Shown: positions 52,108 to 61,199 of the stretch, piece after piece | Layout of the letters: each line of letters opens with the position of its first letter | How positions within the stretch are numbered: the stretch's first letter is position 1 | Source: Bacillus cabrialesii | GTDB lineage: Bacteria; Bacillota; Bacilli; Bacillales; Bacillaceae | Assembly: GCF_004124315.2 (NCBI RefSeq) | Contig: NZ_CP096889.1 | Location: 3,455,001-3,519,000 of the forward strand | Direction of reading: 5' to 3' | Length of the DNA stretch: 64,000 nt | The notes under the pieces: generated by a model | Database searches by the model: none | What the model was told of the DNA's origin: nothing | Seen by the model: the letters and a program-made list of their open reading frames with translations, nothing else | Program-made: the position numbers and the translations under genes

Positions 52108-53387
52108 TTTGAATTCCCCCGTTCTCTCGCTTCAATTGATCTGGCATGGGCTTCTAATCCTTCAAGTCTGGCAAAAGCCGCGATGCTTTCGGCATGTTCT
52201 TCAAAGGCTGATTCGCTGTAAGAAATAATGCTCGATTTCTTTTGGAAATCCGTTACGTTTAACGGGCTTGAAAATCTGGCTGTTCCGTTTGTCGGAAGCA
52301 CATGATTCGGTCCGGCAAAATAATCTCCGACAGGCTCAGGGCTGTATCTGCCTAAGAAAATCGCACCCGCATGTTTGATTCTGCCAAGCAAAGCTTCGGG
52401 AGACTGTGTGATGATTTCTAAATGCTCCGGTGCGAGCGTATTGACCGTATCAATCGCTTCATCCATTGTGTCCGCCACATATATACAACCGTAATCGTTC
52501 ACCGAAGCTTCCGCTATTTCTCGTCGCGGCAAGGTTTTCAACTGCTCATTCACCTCGGCTGAAACCGCCTCGGCCAGTGTCATGGAATCAGTGACAAATA
52601 CACATGAGCTGAGCTTATCGTGTTCCGCCTGTGACAGCAGATCGGCTGCAATTTCGCTCGGAATCGCTGTTTCATCAGCCAGCACGACGATTTCACTCGG
52701 CCCGGCAATCATATCAATATCGACATCACCGAACACCTCTCGTTTGGCAAGCGCCACATAAATATTGCCCGGACCTGTGATTTTATCCACCGGCTCAATG
52801 GTATCTGTTCCATATGCTAACGCGGCAATCGCCTGAGCGCCGCCCATTTTGTAAATGTCTTTTATGCCCAACTCGGCAGCAGCGACTAAAACTCCTGGAG
52901 ACAGCTGCCCGTCTTTTCCCGGAGGCGTCACAAGAACGATTCTTTCCACACCCGCTGTCAGTGCCGGAATGACATTCATCAAAACAGATGAAGGATATGC
53001 GGCCGTTCCCCCCGGCACATAGACGCCGGCGGAATCAAGCGCCGTCACTTTCTGCCCCAGCATTGTGCCGTCCTTTCTGTGATAAAACCATGAGGATTGC
53101 AGCTGTCTTTCGTGATATTCCCTAATATTTTCGATTGCCTGCCTCATCACCTGAAGCAGCTGTGAATCCAGCAAGGTGTACGCTTCCTCAATTTCTTCTT
53201 TGGTAACGAGCGGGCTGTCTATTTTGATGCCGTCAAATCTCGCCGTGTAGCTGCGGACCGCCTGATCACCGTTTGCTTTAACATCGTCAATAATGGATCG
53301 GACCGTTTTTCTTTGCTCTTCCGTTCCGGCATCTATTGACCGCTTGAGAGAAAGCCGTTCTGCGCCGCTGATGGTTTTAATCTTCAT
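52104..53387 (-). CDS. hisD: Histidinol dehydrogenase
   Basis: A 427-aa zinc enzyme that oxidises L-histidinol to histidine in two NAD steps. The signature region DMIAGPSEIVVLAD and LLSQAEHD is intact, with catalytic Glu/His in TLAPEHLEI and GPNHVLPT. It overlaps hisG and hisB by 4 bp each. Confidence 0.98.
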   Translation of the reverse strand: MKIKTISGAERLSLKRSIDAGTEEQRKTVRSIIDDVKANGDQAVRSYTARFDGIKIDSPLVTKEEIEEAYTLLDSQLLQVMRQAIENIREYHERQLQSSWFYHRKDGTMLGQKVTALDSAGVYVPGGTAAYPSSVLMNVIPALTAGVERIVLVTPPGKDGQLSPGVLVAAAELGIKDIYKMGGAQAIAALAYGTDTIEPVDKITGPGNIYVALAKREVFGDVDIDMIAGPSEIVVLADETAIPSEIAADLLSQAEHDKLSSCVFVTDSMTLAEAVSAEVNEQLKTLPRREIAEASVNDYGCIYVADTMDEAIDTVNTLAPEHLEIITQSPEALLGRIKHAGAIFLGRYSPEPVGDYFAGPNHVLPTNGTARFSSPLNVTDFQKKSSIISYSESAFEEHAESIAAFARLEGLEAHARSIEARERGNSK

Positions 53388-54025
53388 TTTGCCGTTTCTC
53401 CTTCCACAACGAGAGATAAGCGGGATGCCATTTCGTCAATCACATCGTCTTTCATGCGATAGCTTACCGGATTCACGATAAAGCGGGAAGTAATGTCACA
53501 GATGTGCTCCGTTTCAACAAGCCCGTTTTCTTTCAGCGTCTGTCCTGTGGATACAATGTCCACAATCCGGTCCGCAAGCCCGATGAGCGGGGCCAATTCA
53601 ATTGAACCGTTGAGCTTAATGATTTCGACTTGTTCTCCCTGCTCTCTAAAATAACCGGAAGCCACATTCGGATACTTTGTCGCGATTCTCGGCGCTACGC
53701 CGCTCCAGTCTGTATTCGGAAGTCCGGCGACCGCCAAGTGGCATTTGCTGATTTTCAAATCCAGCACCTCATACACATCGCGTTCCTCCTCGAGCATGAC
53801 ATCCTTGCCCGCAATTCCGACGTCTGCCACACCATGCTCCACATATGTGGTCACATCCATCGGCTTAGCTAAGATAAAACGGAGGTTTTCCTCCGGCACA
53901 TCGATGATCAGTTTTCTCGAATCTTCAAACTCCTCAGGGAGCTTGTAGCCAGCCTGCCGCAGCAGCCCTGCCGCTTCTTCAAATATTCGGCCCTTCGGCA
54001 TCGCCATTGTGAGTAACTTACCCAT
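53384..54025 (-). CDS. hisG: ATP phosphoribosyltransferase, short form
   Basis: A 213-aa short-type HisG that joins ATP and PRPP, the committed step. It lacks the C-terminal feedback domain, which is why it needs HisZ. Motifs MPKGRIFEEAAGLL, GIAGKDVMLEE and DIVSTGQTLKENGL (PRPP site) are clear. Start at 54025 (MGKLLTMAMPKG) follows AAGGAAG at 7 nt; an ATG at 54070 lies inside hisZ. Confidence 0.97.
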   Translation of the reverse strand: MGKLLTMAMPKGRIFEEAAGLLRQAGYKLPEEFEDSRKLIIDVPEENLRFILAKPMDVTTYVEHGVADVGIAGKDVMLEEERDVYEVLDLKISKCHLAVAGLPNTDWSGVAPRIATKYPNVASGYFREQGEQVEIIKLNGSIELAPLIGLADRIVDIVSTGQTLKENGLVETEHICDITSRFIVNPVSYRMKDDVIDEMASRLSLVVEGETAK

Positions 54026-55193
54026 TTTGCTCTTCCTTTCTGGCACCGATAAAATAGGTGACGTTTGCAAAAGATTTTGTCATCTGATCGATATTTTCAA
54101 TTCCGGATAAATCTTGAAGAACCACTTTTTTCCCTTTCATACGTTCATCATTTGCATAAGCGATGGCTTGCGCCCGCTGCTCTTTGCTGAAAATAACAGC
54201 ATTCATTTCACAAGGTTCTTCTTTCATATACAGCGCTTCAATCAGCCGGTCGATCCGAAGCCCGAAGCCTGTCGCCGGCGCGGGTGAATCAAAATGGCCA
54301 AGAAGCTTGTTGTAACGGCCGCCGCTTCCAATAACAAAGCCGACATTTTCGGCGTACACTTCAAATAAAATGCCTGTGTAATAGCTCATGTGGCTGACCA
54401 TATTCAGATCAAGGCGGACATTTTCCGTACATCCGTAATCCTCAAGAATGTCCCACAGCATCTTCAGCTCATCAACCACGCTTTTTCCTTGCGCGGAATC
54501 GACAATTTCCTCAGCGCGTCCGCAAACTTCTATGCCGCCCCGCAGTTCAAGAAGCTCAAGCAGCCTGCTTTTATCAATGGAGGAAAGCGGAAGAGATTTG
54601 ACATGTTCCCTATACCCGACGTAGTTCTTCTCGTATAAAAACCTCCGCAGCACATCAGCGCGTTCAACGTTTCCGAGCACTTCAACAAACAGGGCATCCG
54701 CAATGCCGGCGTGGCCGATGGCAATTTTAAAGGAAGCCAGCCCGGCACTTTTTAACGCACCGACGACTAAGGCAATGACCTCCGCATCCGCGCTTGTCGT
54801 GCCGTCACCGATTAATTCCACTCCGACCTGCTCGAATTCGGCGGGACGTCCGCCTTCACGTTCCTGAGCCCTGAACACATTTGCCGCATAGCCGACTCTA
54901 AGCGGATGATTTTGTTTCAGAAGCTTTGATGCCGCCACCCTTGCAATCGGCCCTGTCATATCAGGGCGAAGCACCAATGTCTTGCCGTCCTGATCAAGAA
55001 GCTTAAACAGCTGCTGCTCCTCAATGGCTGACTGCACACCAACAGTATCGTAAAACTCCAGTGTCGGCGTTTCCATAAATTGATATCCCCATTTATCGAT
55101 CAAATCGGTTAACGATTGTCTCACCTTTTTTTTCGTTTCGTATAAACCGGGCAGTGTATCTCTCATGCCGTGCGGTTTTTCAAACATAAACAT
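54018..55193 (-). CDS. hisZ: ATP phosphoribosyltransferase regulatory subunit
   Basis: A 391-aa histidyl-tRNA-synthetase-like protein without the aminoacylating function; it complexes with short HisG and gives histidine feedback. Class II motifs remain (GMRDTLPG, LRPDMTGPIARVAA, FRAQEREGGRPAEFEQVGVELIG). Start at 55193 follows GGAGG, though 11 nt away. It is first gene of hisZGDBHAFI, and overlaps hisG by 8 bp. Confidence 0.96.
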   Translation of the reverse strand: MFMFEKPHGMRDTLPGLYETKKKVRQSLTDLIDKWGYQFMETPTLEFYDTVGVQSAIEEQQLFKLLDQDGKTLVLRPDMTGPIARVAASKLLKQNHPLRVGYAANVFRAQEREGGRPAEFEQVGVELIGDGTTSADAEVIALVVGALKSAGLASFKIAIGHAGIADALFVEVLGNVERADVLRRFLYEKNYVGYREHVKSLPLSSIDKSRLLELLELRGGIEVCGRAEEIVDSAQGKSVVDELKMLWDILEDYGCTENVRLDLNMVSHMSYYTGILFEVYAENVGFVIGSGGRYNKLLGHFDSPAPATGFGLRIDRLIEALYMKEEPCEMNAVIFSKEQRAQAIAYANDERMKGKKVVLQDLSGIENIDQMTKSFANVTYFIGARKEEQNG

Positions 55194-55263
55194 CAACCCG
55201 AGCACCTCCGTTGCCATTGTTTGAAGGAAAATTCCGAATCCTTTAGTTCGCTAATATGATAAT

Positions 55264-55292
55264 ATGTTAGCAGATGAAAGAATGAAAATCAA
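55264..55292 (-). promoter_or_regulatory. Candidate his operon promoter
   Basis: TTGATT (55287-55292) and TAACAT (55264-55269) with a 17-bp spacer, about 70 bp before hisZ. No T-box or leader peptide is seen. Confidence 0.5.
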
Positions 55293-55443
55293 TGCTTAAC
55301 TTCGGTTGCGATACTTTTAGTTCAGATGTCCTTCTCCTCATTATGAAAAAATCATGAACAATGTATTAAAGGTACGTAATATCTCAAATTCTTTATGTTT
55401 TGCATGCTATAATACAAATCAAATAGAGAACAAGGAGATAAAG

Positions 55444-56196
55444 ATGAAAACACTGCGAACTCTATGTGTACTGATCATCCTTTCAGGCGTTATTTTTTTC
55501 GGACTTAAAATATATGCAAAAGATATAGATATTCCTTTTTTGAACAGCCTTAAAAAAGTGATTTCTGATAGCAACACAGACAAAGCCGCAAACAGCACAA
55601 AGGAGCTGAAGGGGAGCGCAGAGCCGCTGGATGTCGTGCTTTACAATCAGATGGACGCGCCCCGTCTCTATAACGGCTGTGAAGTAACAAGCCTTGCCAT
55701 GGTGCTGAATTACGCGGGATACAACGTGACAAAAAACACACTGGCAAACGAGATTGCCACAGTGCCTTTGACATACAGCAGCGGATTAAAAGGTGATCCG
55801 AATGACGGATTTGTCGGCGATATGGCAAATGGCCCGGGTCTCAGTGTCTATCACGGGCCAATCTATCAGCTGGCGAAAACCTATGCCGGAGACAAAGTAT
55901 CTGACCTGACTGGAAAAAGCATTTCCGCTGTTTATCAACAGCTTGAAAAAGGCAATCCTGTTTGGGTCATTACGACCGCCAACTTTACGCCAGTTGACAA
56001 CATGCAGACATGGAAAACGCCAAACGGAACGATGGATATCACGTACAGTGAACACAGCGTTGCCGTTACGGGATATGATGAAAAATATGTGTATCTCAAT
56101 GACCCGTATGGCTATAAAAACAGAAAGACCGATAGAACGAGCTTTGAAAAAGCGTGGAAACAAATGGGCAGCCAGGCCATCGTTATTCAAAAGTAA
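55444..56196 (+). CDS. yvpB: C39-like peptidase-domain protein YvpB
   Basis: 250 aa: N-terminal membrane/signal helix (LRTLCVLIILSGVIFFGLKIYA), a short linker, then a papain-like C39_2 domain (about residues 65-250) with Cys in YNGCEVTSLAMVLNYAG and His in YSEHSVAVTGYD, followed by Asp in LNDPYG. It is thus likely extracellular and anchored or secreted. Start at 55444 follows AAGGAGAT; the upstream in-frame ATG at 55354 lacks a site. The substrate is unknown. Confidence 0.88.
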   Translation: MKTLRTLCVLIILSGVIFFGLKIYAKDIDIPFLNSLKKVISDSNTDKAANSTKELKGSAEPLDVVLYNQMDAPRLYNGCEVTSLAMVLNYAGYNVTKNTLANEIATVPLTYSSGLKGDPNDGFVGDMANGPGLSVYHGPIYQLAKTYAGDKVSDLTGKSISAVYQQLEKGNPVWVITTANFTPVDNMQTWKTPNGTMDITYSEHSVAVTGYDEKYVYLNDPYGYKNRKTDRTSFEKAWKQMGSQAIVIQK

Positions 56197-56370
56197 ACAT
56201 TCGAAAGACCGACTATGCTGCTCTATCCTGAGAAAATACGACAATATTCATGCTTTTTTGTTTCAATCGGTAACATCGATTCATTTTCCATTTATCATCC
56301 AAAATTGTCTTTACTTTCAGGCTGTCTGTTTTTATGATTAAAACAGATTCAGCCTTGCCCCGATCTATGT

Positions 56371-56405
56371 GAGAGAAGCCGGTGCAAGACGCTGAGGCTT
56401 CTCTT
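56371..56405 (+). other. Stable hairpin in the pelC leader
   Basis: GAGAGAAGCC pairs with GGCTTCTCTT (one G-U) around a 15-nt loop, about 35 bp before the pelC start. There is no T-tail, so it is not a normal terminator; a leader structure or protein-binding site is possible. Confidence 0.45.
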
Positions 56406-56440
56406 ACAAAAATTAAAGCGATCCGGGGAGGATTTTATCA

Positions 56441-57106
56441 TTGAAAAAAATCGTGTCTATCCTATTTATGTTCGGTTTGGTTATGGGTTTCAGCCAGCTT
56501 CATTCATCAACTGCTTTTGCAGCTGATAAAGTGGTTCACGAAACAATTATCGTACCAAAAAATACCACATATGACGGGAAGGGACAGCGGTTTGTGGCAG
56601 GGAAAGAATTAGGCGACGGAAGCCAGTCAGAAAACCAAGACCCTGTTTTTCGTGTAGAGGATGGTGCAACCCTGAAAAATGTGGTGCTTGGTGCACCTGC
56701 CGCTGATGGCGTACACACTTATGGAAACGTTAACATTCAGAATGTGAAATGGGAAGATGTTGGTGAGGATGCGTTAACGGTGAAGAAGGAAGGCAAAGTG
56801 ACCATCGACGGCGGCTCCGCCCAAAAAGCGTCAGATAAGATTTTCCAAATCAATAAAGCCAGCACTTTTACAGTGAAAAACTTCACGGCGGACAATGGCG
56901 GAAAGTTCATTAGACAGCTTGGCGGTTCGACCTTCCACGTTGATGTGATCATCGACAAGTGCACCATCACAAACATGAAAGAAGCGATATTCCGGACAGA
57001 CAGCAAAACAAGCACGGTGAGAATGACAAATTCACGCTACTCCAATGTCGGCCAAAAATGGATTGGCGTTCAGCATGTCTACGAAAACAACAATACTCAA
57101 TTTTAA
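56441..57106 (+). CDS. pelC: Secreted pectate lyase, family PL3
   Basis: A 221-aa calcium-dependent pectate lyase that cuts polygalacturonate in plant cell walls. Signal peptide of 27 residues ends STAFA|A. The short beta-helix length and motifs (VVHETIIVPKNTTYDGKGQRF, ENQDPVFRVEDGATLKNVVLG, DVGEDALTVK) mark PL3, as in B. subtilis PelC (YvpA). It starts with TTG after GGGGAGG. It is monocistronic with a strong terminator. Confidence 0.93.
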   Translation: MKKIVSILFMFGLVMGFSQLHSSTAFAADKVVHETIIVPKNTTYDGKGQRFVAGKELGDGSQSENQDPVFRVEDGATLKNVVLGAPAADGVHTYGNVNIQNVKWEDVGEDALTVKKEGKVTIDGGSAQKASDKIFQINKASTFTVKNFTADNGGKFIRQLGGSTFHVDVIIDKCTITNMKEAIFRTDSKTSTVRMTNSRYSNVGQKWIGVQHVYENNNTQF

Positions 57107-57108
57107 AT

Positions 57109-57145
57109 AAAAAAAGCCCGCTGATGTTTATTCAGCGGGCTTTTT
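57109..57145. terminator. Bidirectional terminator pelC / yvoF
   Basis: AAAAAAGCCCGCTGA/TCAGCGGGCTTTTTC stem; it overlaps the last codons of yvoF. Confidence 0.92.
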
Positions 57146-57646
57146 CAATCTTTCTTGCATTTCTTCTTTCGTATAGATGATCCTCATCGGATTTCCGCCG
57201 ACAAATGCCCCGGCAGGCACATCTTTGTGGACAAGTGTTCCGGCGGACACAACTGCGCCATCCCCTATTTCCACACCGGGTAAGATAGTCGTATTGGCAC
57301 CGATCATCACTTCGTCTCCGATCAGGACTTTGCCGATCCGGTATTCCTGAATCAAATACTCATGGGCTAAAATGGTCGTGTTGTACCCGATGATTGTATT
57401 TGTTCCGACTGAGATTTTTTCCGGAAACATAGTATCCGGCATCACCATGAGGGCAAAGGATGTCTGTTTTCCGACCTTCATCCGCAGAAATGTACGGTAC
57501 AGCCAGTTTTTCATCCCTATAAACGGTGTATATCTCGCAATTTGAATGACAATAAAATTTTTGACGACTTTCAAAAAAGGCACCGTTTGGTAGACATGCC
57601 ATAGTGAGTTAGCTCCCGAGACCGGATGCCGATCTGTTTTTCTCAC
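57128..57646 (-). CDS. yvoF: Hexapeptide-repeat O-acetyltransferase YvoF
   Basis: A 172-aa left-handed beta-helix acyltransferase. Hexapeptide repeats run through IGTNTIIGYN-type and VLIGDEVMIGANTTILPGVEIGDGAVVSAGTLVHKDVPAG regions, ending with the typical GGNPMRII. It begins with GTG right after ppaX, using GGAGTG in the end of that gene. It is the last gene of hprK-lgt-yvoD-ppaX-yvoF. The acceptor is unknown. Confidence 0.9.
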   Translation of the reverse strand: MRKTDRHPVSGANSLWHVYQTVPFLKVVKNFIVIQIARYTPFIGMKNWLYRTFLRMKVGKQTSFALMVMPDTMFPEKISVGTNTIIGYNTTILAHEYLIQEYRIGKVLIGDEVMIGANTTILPGVEIGDGAVVSAGTLVHKDVPAGAFVGGNPMRIIYTKEEMQERLKKPAE

Positions 57647-57649
57647 AGA

Positions 57650-58300
57650 TTACTTCACTCCAACGATTTGTAATAGATCACTCATTTTCTCAAGCATATA
57701 ATCAGGATTATGCTTCGCCAGCGTTTCCGGCCCTTTAATCGTCCATGCGACTCCTGCCGTTTTTGTTCCGGCGTTTTTCCCTGCCAGCACATCATGATAG
57801 TTATCTCCGACCATAATGGCTTCCTCAGGCTCGCTTTCAAGCTGTTTCAGCGCTAAAAGAACCGGCTCGGGATCTGGCTTTGCATTTGTTACATCATCGA
57901 GGGTGACAACCGTTTCAAAGAATTCGCCAATTCCCGTCAGCTTGAGGCCCATATTGACAGTATCTCTTAATTTCGTTGTCACAATCCCTAATTTAAAGCC
58001 GGCTTTTTTTAATGCATCCAGGGTTTCATACACCGTTTCATATTCAGTCACGAGTGTGTCATGCATGTCGTGGTTGTATGCTCTGTACATGGCGATCATG
58101 TCATCGCATTTATCAGCGTCCATCGATGAAAATGTGTCAAAAAGAGACGGCCCGATAAACGCGAGCACATCTTCCCGTTTATATTTGCTCGGGTAATAAT
58201 GCCCCAATGTATGCAAAAAGGACGCGATAATTAATTCATTCGTATTGATAAGTGTTCCGTCTAAATCAAACAGAATCGTCGTTACTTGTTTGTCACTCAT
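57650..58300 (-). CDS. ppaX: Pyrophosphatase PpaX
   Basis: A 216-aa HAD enzyme that hydrolyses the pyrophosphate released when HprK dephosphorylates Ser-P HPr or Crh, pulling that reaction forward. The catalytic FDLDGTLINTNE, GIVTTK, and GDNYHDVLAGKNAG motifs are intact. Start at 58300 overlaps the yvoD stop by 4 bp; upstream in-frame codons lie inside yvoD. Being in one operon with hprK fits its role. Confidence 0.95.
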   Translation of the reverse strand: MSDKQVTTILFDLDGTLINTNELIIASFLHTLGHYYPSKYKREDVLAFIGPSLFDTFSSMDADKCDDMIAMYRAYNHDMHDTLVTEYETVYETLDALKKAGFKLGIVTTKLRDTVNMGLKLTGIGEFFETVVTLDDVTNAKPDPEPVLLALKQLESEPEEAIMVGDNYHDVLAGKNAGTKTAGVAWTIKGPETLAKHNPDYMLEKMSDLLQIVGVK

Positions 58301-59235
58301 ATTGCTTCCTTTCCAACCGCTGTGGGTTTCCATTTTTTCCATGTGTGCGCAATAGCCATTGTCAGCAGTACAGCTGTGGTGACACGTATCAGAAGAAGAG
58401 GCCAAACCGGTATGCCGAGCGGAATAAAGACAAGTGTATCTTCAACAACCGCATGGCAGGCAACGAGAAAAATAAATACCAATGTCATATCGCGTCTGCT
58501 CACACCGTCATCCTCGACAGCTTTGATCATAACACCCGCCCCGTAAGCCAGACCGATCGTCAGTCCCGCCACCATCGTCATGGACGTATTTTTGTTCATG
58601 CCAAGCAGCTGCGTGAACGGAGACAGCCATCTGGAAAACCGATGCAGCCAGCCTAAATCTCTTAAATACTGGATGATGATCATCAGCGGTATTACAATTG
58701 CCGCCAGCTGCAAAACACCAAGTCCGGCTTTCATTAAAGCCTCGGCCAGCATTCCCAGCCAGCCGTCAGGCGCCGCGCCCTTTGCGGCGATAAAACCGTA
58801 CTGCGCCGTTTCCTGTCCGCCATGCCAGATAAGGTTGATGACAATTGCTGACACAGCGGCCAAACCGAGGCGCACTGCCAATATGATGCCAATTCTAATG
58901 CCTACTTTTGCGGCAACTGTCGATTCGATAATTAAGTTATGACAAAATGAAAGCATGACAGCTAAAATAAAGACTTCCTTCACAGATAAATCCAATGTCA
59001 AAATCCCGGCAATTCCCGCATACAGATTCAGCATATTTCCCAGCACAAGCGGAATGGCCGCTTCACCGGAAAGCCCAAAGAGACCCATTACCGGTGTGAT
59101 CAGCCGTACAAGCCAATCCATGACAGGCGTATGCTGAAGCAAAGTGACCAACAGTGTTACCGGGAAAATGACTTTACCGAGTGTCCAAGTTGTTTGAAGA
59201 CCCGCCGCAAGACCGGCCATGAAGATCTTCTTCAT
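58297..59235 (-). CDS. yvoD: Nucleoside-recognition/gate-type membrane protein YvoD
   Basis: A 312-aa polytopic protein with two gate (nucleoside-recognition) repeats, related to spore maturation proteins SpmA/SpmB and transporter gates. The repeated PLVLGNMLNLYAGIAG and LTIGLAYGAGVMIKA segments and about eight helices are visible. It lies between lgt and ppaX. The substrate is unknown. Confidence 0.85.
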   Translation of the reverse strand: MKKIFMAGLAAGLQTTWTLGKVIFPVTLLVTLLQHTPVMDWLVRLITPVMGLFGLSGEAAIPLVLGNMLNLYAGIAGILTLDLSVKEVFILAVMLSFCHNLIIESTVAAKVGIRIGIILAVRLGLAAVSAIVINLIWHGGQETAQYGFIAAKGAAPDGWLGMLAEALMKAGLGVLQLAAIVIPLMIIIQYLRDLGWLHRFSRWLSPFTQLLGMNKNTSMTMVAGLTIGLAYGAGVMIKAVEDDGVSRRDMTLVFIFLVACHAVVEDTLVFIPLGIPVWPLLLIRVTTAVLLTMAIAHTWKKWKPTAVGKEAI

Positions 59236-59262
59236 CCCTCATCCCCCTTTGTTGACGTCTAT

Positions 59263-60072
59263 CTACTCCGCATATCGCTCCTTCGAGTACCCCTTGACGC
59301 GTCTAAAGATGATGGCTGCCACAGCCAAAACGATCAATACGATTGAAATCACTTGAGCGATGCGGAGTGCATCAGTCAGCATTAAGCTGTCAGTCCGCAT
59401 TCCTTCAATAAAGTATCTTCCGATTGAATACCAAATGATATAGATTAAGAACATCTCGCCTCTGCGCAAGTTCGCTCTGCGGAGGAGCAGCAAAATGATG
59501 ACGCCGACAAAGCTCCATAGTGATTCATATAAAAAAGTAGGATGATAATACTGCCCGTTGATGTACATTTGATTGATGATAAATTCAGGCAGGTGCAGGC
59601 TTTCTAAAAAGGCTCTGCTGACTGCCTCGCCGTGCGCTTCCTGATTCATAAAGTTTCCCCAGCGGCCGATCGCCTGGCCGAGCAAAATGCTTGGCGCGGC
59701 AATATCCGCAAGCTTCCAGAATGAAAGGTTTTTCACTCTTGAAAACACATAACCTGTTAAAATGGCGCCGATTAACCCGCCGTGAATGGCAATGCCGCCC
59801 TTCCAAATCTTAATGATTTCTCCCGGATGCGCCGCATAATAATCCCATTCAAATGCAACGTAATAAATTCGCGCGCAAATAATCGCAATCGGAATGGCAA
59901 ACAGAACAAGATCAATAAACGTATCTTTCTGCAGCCCCCGTTTCTCACTTTCCCTCATCGCAATCCAAAGTCCTAGCAAAGCGCCCAGGCCGATAATGAT
60001 TCCATACCAATGGACTGCCAACGGCCCCAGCTGAAAAGCTATCGGATTGAGCGGTTCTATCGCTTCATTCAT
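59263..60072 (-). CDS. lgt: Prolipoprotein diacylglyceryl transferase
   Basis: A 269-aa seven-helix enzyme that moves diacylglycerol from phosphatidylglycerol onto the lipobox Cys of lipoproteins. The signature GRWGNFMNQEAHG and the HGGLIGA motif with the essential His are intact. It lies 13 bp after hprK. Lipoproteins in this window that it would modify include MdxE, the YvcA-like protein and the small 32249-32458 product. Confidence 0.97.
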   Translation of the reverse strand: MNEAIEPLNPIAFQLGPLAVHWYGIIIGLGALLGLWIAMRESEKRGLQKDTFIDLVLFAIPIAIICARIYYVAFEWDYYAAHPGEIIKIWKGGIAIHGGLIGAILTGYVFSRVKNLSFWKLADIAAPSILLGQAIGRWGNFMNQEAHGEAVSRAFLESLHLPEFIINQMYINGQYYHPTFLYESLWSFVGVIILLLLRRANLRRGEMFLIYIIWYSIGRYFIEGMRTDSLMLTDALRIAQVISIVLIVLAVAAIIFRRVKGYSKERYAE

Positions 60073-60085
60073 TTAACGCCAACTC

Positions 60086-61018
60086 CTATTCTTCTTGTTC
60101 ACCGTCTTCAATAACGTCCGCCAGCTTGTTGGTAAATTGCTCAGCGGCGTTCAGGCCCATCCGCTTCAATCTGAAGTTCATCGCTGCCACCTCGATGATG
60201 ACTGCGAGATTTCGGCCTGGACGGACGGGAATCGTCAGTTTTGTAATTTCTGTATCAATGATTTTCATGGTTTCTTCCTCAAGTCCGAGACGGTCGTATT
60301 GCTTGCCCTGCTCCCAGAGTTCAAGATTCATGACAATCGTAATTCGTTTATTGCTTCTGACAGCGCCGGCACCAAACAGCGTCATCACGTTGATAATGCC
60401 AAGTCCCCTGATTTCAAGAAGATGCTCAATTAATTCCGGAGCGTTTCCGACAAGAGTATCCTGATCCTCCTGGCGAATTTCAACGCAATCATCGGCGACG
60501 AGACGGTGCCCCCTTTTCACAAGCTCCAGCGCTGTTTCACTTTTTCCGACGCCGCTTTTTCCCGTGATCAGCACACCGACACCGTAAATATCGACAAGAA
60601 CGCCATGAATCGCTGTAGTAGGCGCCAGACGGCTCTCAAGGAAGTTGGTCAACCGGCTTGACAGCCTTGTCGTTTTCAGCGGCGATCTGAGAACAGGCAC
60701 GCCGTTTTTCTCAGAAGCGTCAATCAGCTCCTGCGGGATAGGCATATCTCTAGAAAGAATAATAGCTGGTGTTACATCAGTGCACAGAGAATCCATTCGC
60801 TGCTTTTTATCCTCCTCCGGCAGCTGTTCAAAGAAAGAAAGTTCGGTTTTTCCAAGAAGCTGCACGCGCTCTCTTGGATAATATGTAAAATATCCGGCAA
60901 TTTCAATGCCTGGTCTTGATAAGTCACTCATTGTAATCGGGCGGTTAACCCCTTCTTCTCCGCTGATTAATTCCAAATTGAACTGTTCCATTACGTCTTT
61001 TGTGCGAACCTTTGCCAC
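60086..61018 (-). CDS. hprK: HPr kinase/phosphorylase
   Basis: A 310-aa bifunctional enzyme that phosphorylates HPr and Crh at Ser46 when fructose bisphosphate and ATP are high, and reverses it at high phosphate. Walker A GKSGVGKSETA and the HprK signature LEIRGLGIINVMTLFG are present. The GTG at 61018 follows GGAGGAAC; the ATG at 61078 has no site. It heads the hprK-lgt-yvoD-ppaX-yvoF operon and is the sensor of the carbon repression system acting at the mdxE cre. Confidence 0.97.
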   Translation of the reverse strand: MAKVRTKDVMEQFNLELISGEEGVNRPITMSDLSRPGIEIAGYFTYYPRERVQLLGKTELSFFEQLPEEDKKQRMDSLCTDVTPAIILSRDMPIPQELIDASEKNGVPVLRSPLKTTRLSSRLTNFLESRLAPTTAIHGVLVDIYGVGVLITGKSGVGKSETALELVKRGHRLVADDCVEIRQEDQDTLVGNAPELIEHLLEIRGLGIINVMTLFGAGAVRSNKRITIVMNLELWEQGKQYDRLGLEEETMKIIDTEITKLTIPVRPGRNLAVIIEVAAMNFRLKRMGLNAAEQFTNKLADVIEDGEQEE

Positions 61019-61131
61019 GATAAGTTCCTCCTGTTCCGGGCTGCCCCGAGCTTGCTCACAATACTTACATTTTATCACTTTCGGGCTTGAACCTAAAACA
61101 GATTTTATAAAAGACGGGAAAACGCCTGAGC

Positions 61132-61147
61132 TGGTCTAGATCACTAG
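61132..61147 (+). promoter_or_regulatory. NagR operator (dre) upstream of nagA
   Basis: TGGTCTAGATCACTAG is very close to the known NagR (YvoA) recognition sequence and lies about 50 bp before nagA, where binding would block the promoter until GlcN6P or GlcNAc6P is present. Confidence 0.8.
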
Positions 61148-61199
61148 TCTGAAAAGGAGTAAAATAAATGTATTCATATTCCAGAAAGGCGGATCACCT

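Noticed and set aside
55194..55353. T-box or histidine leader peptide in front of hisZ
   Set aside because: No specifier-loop or antiterminator sequence and no His-codon run; only an ordinary promoter fits.
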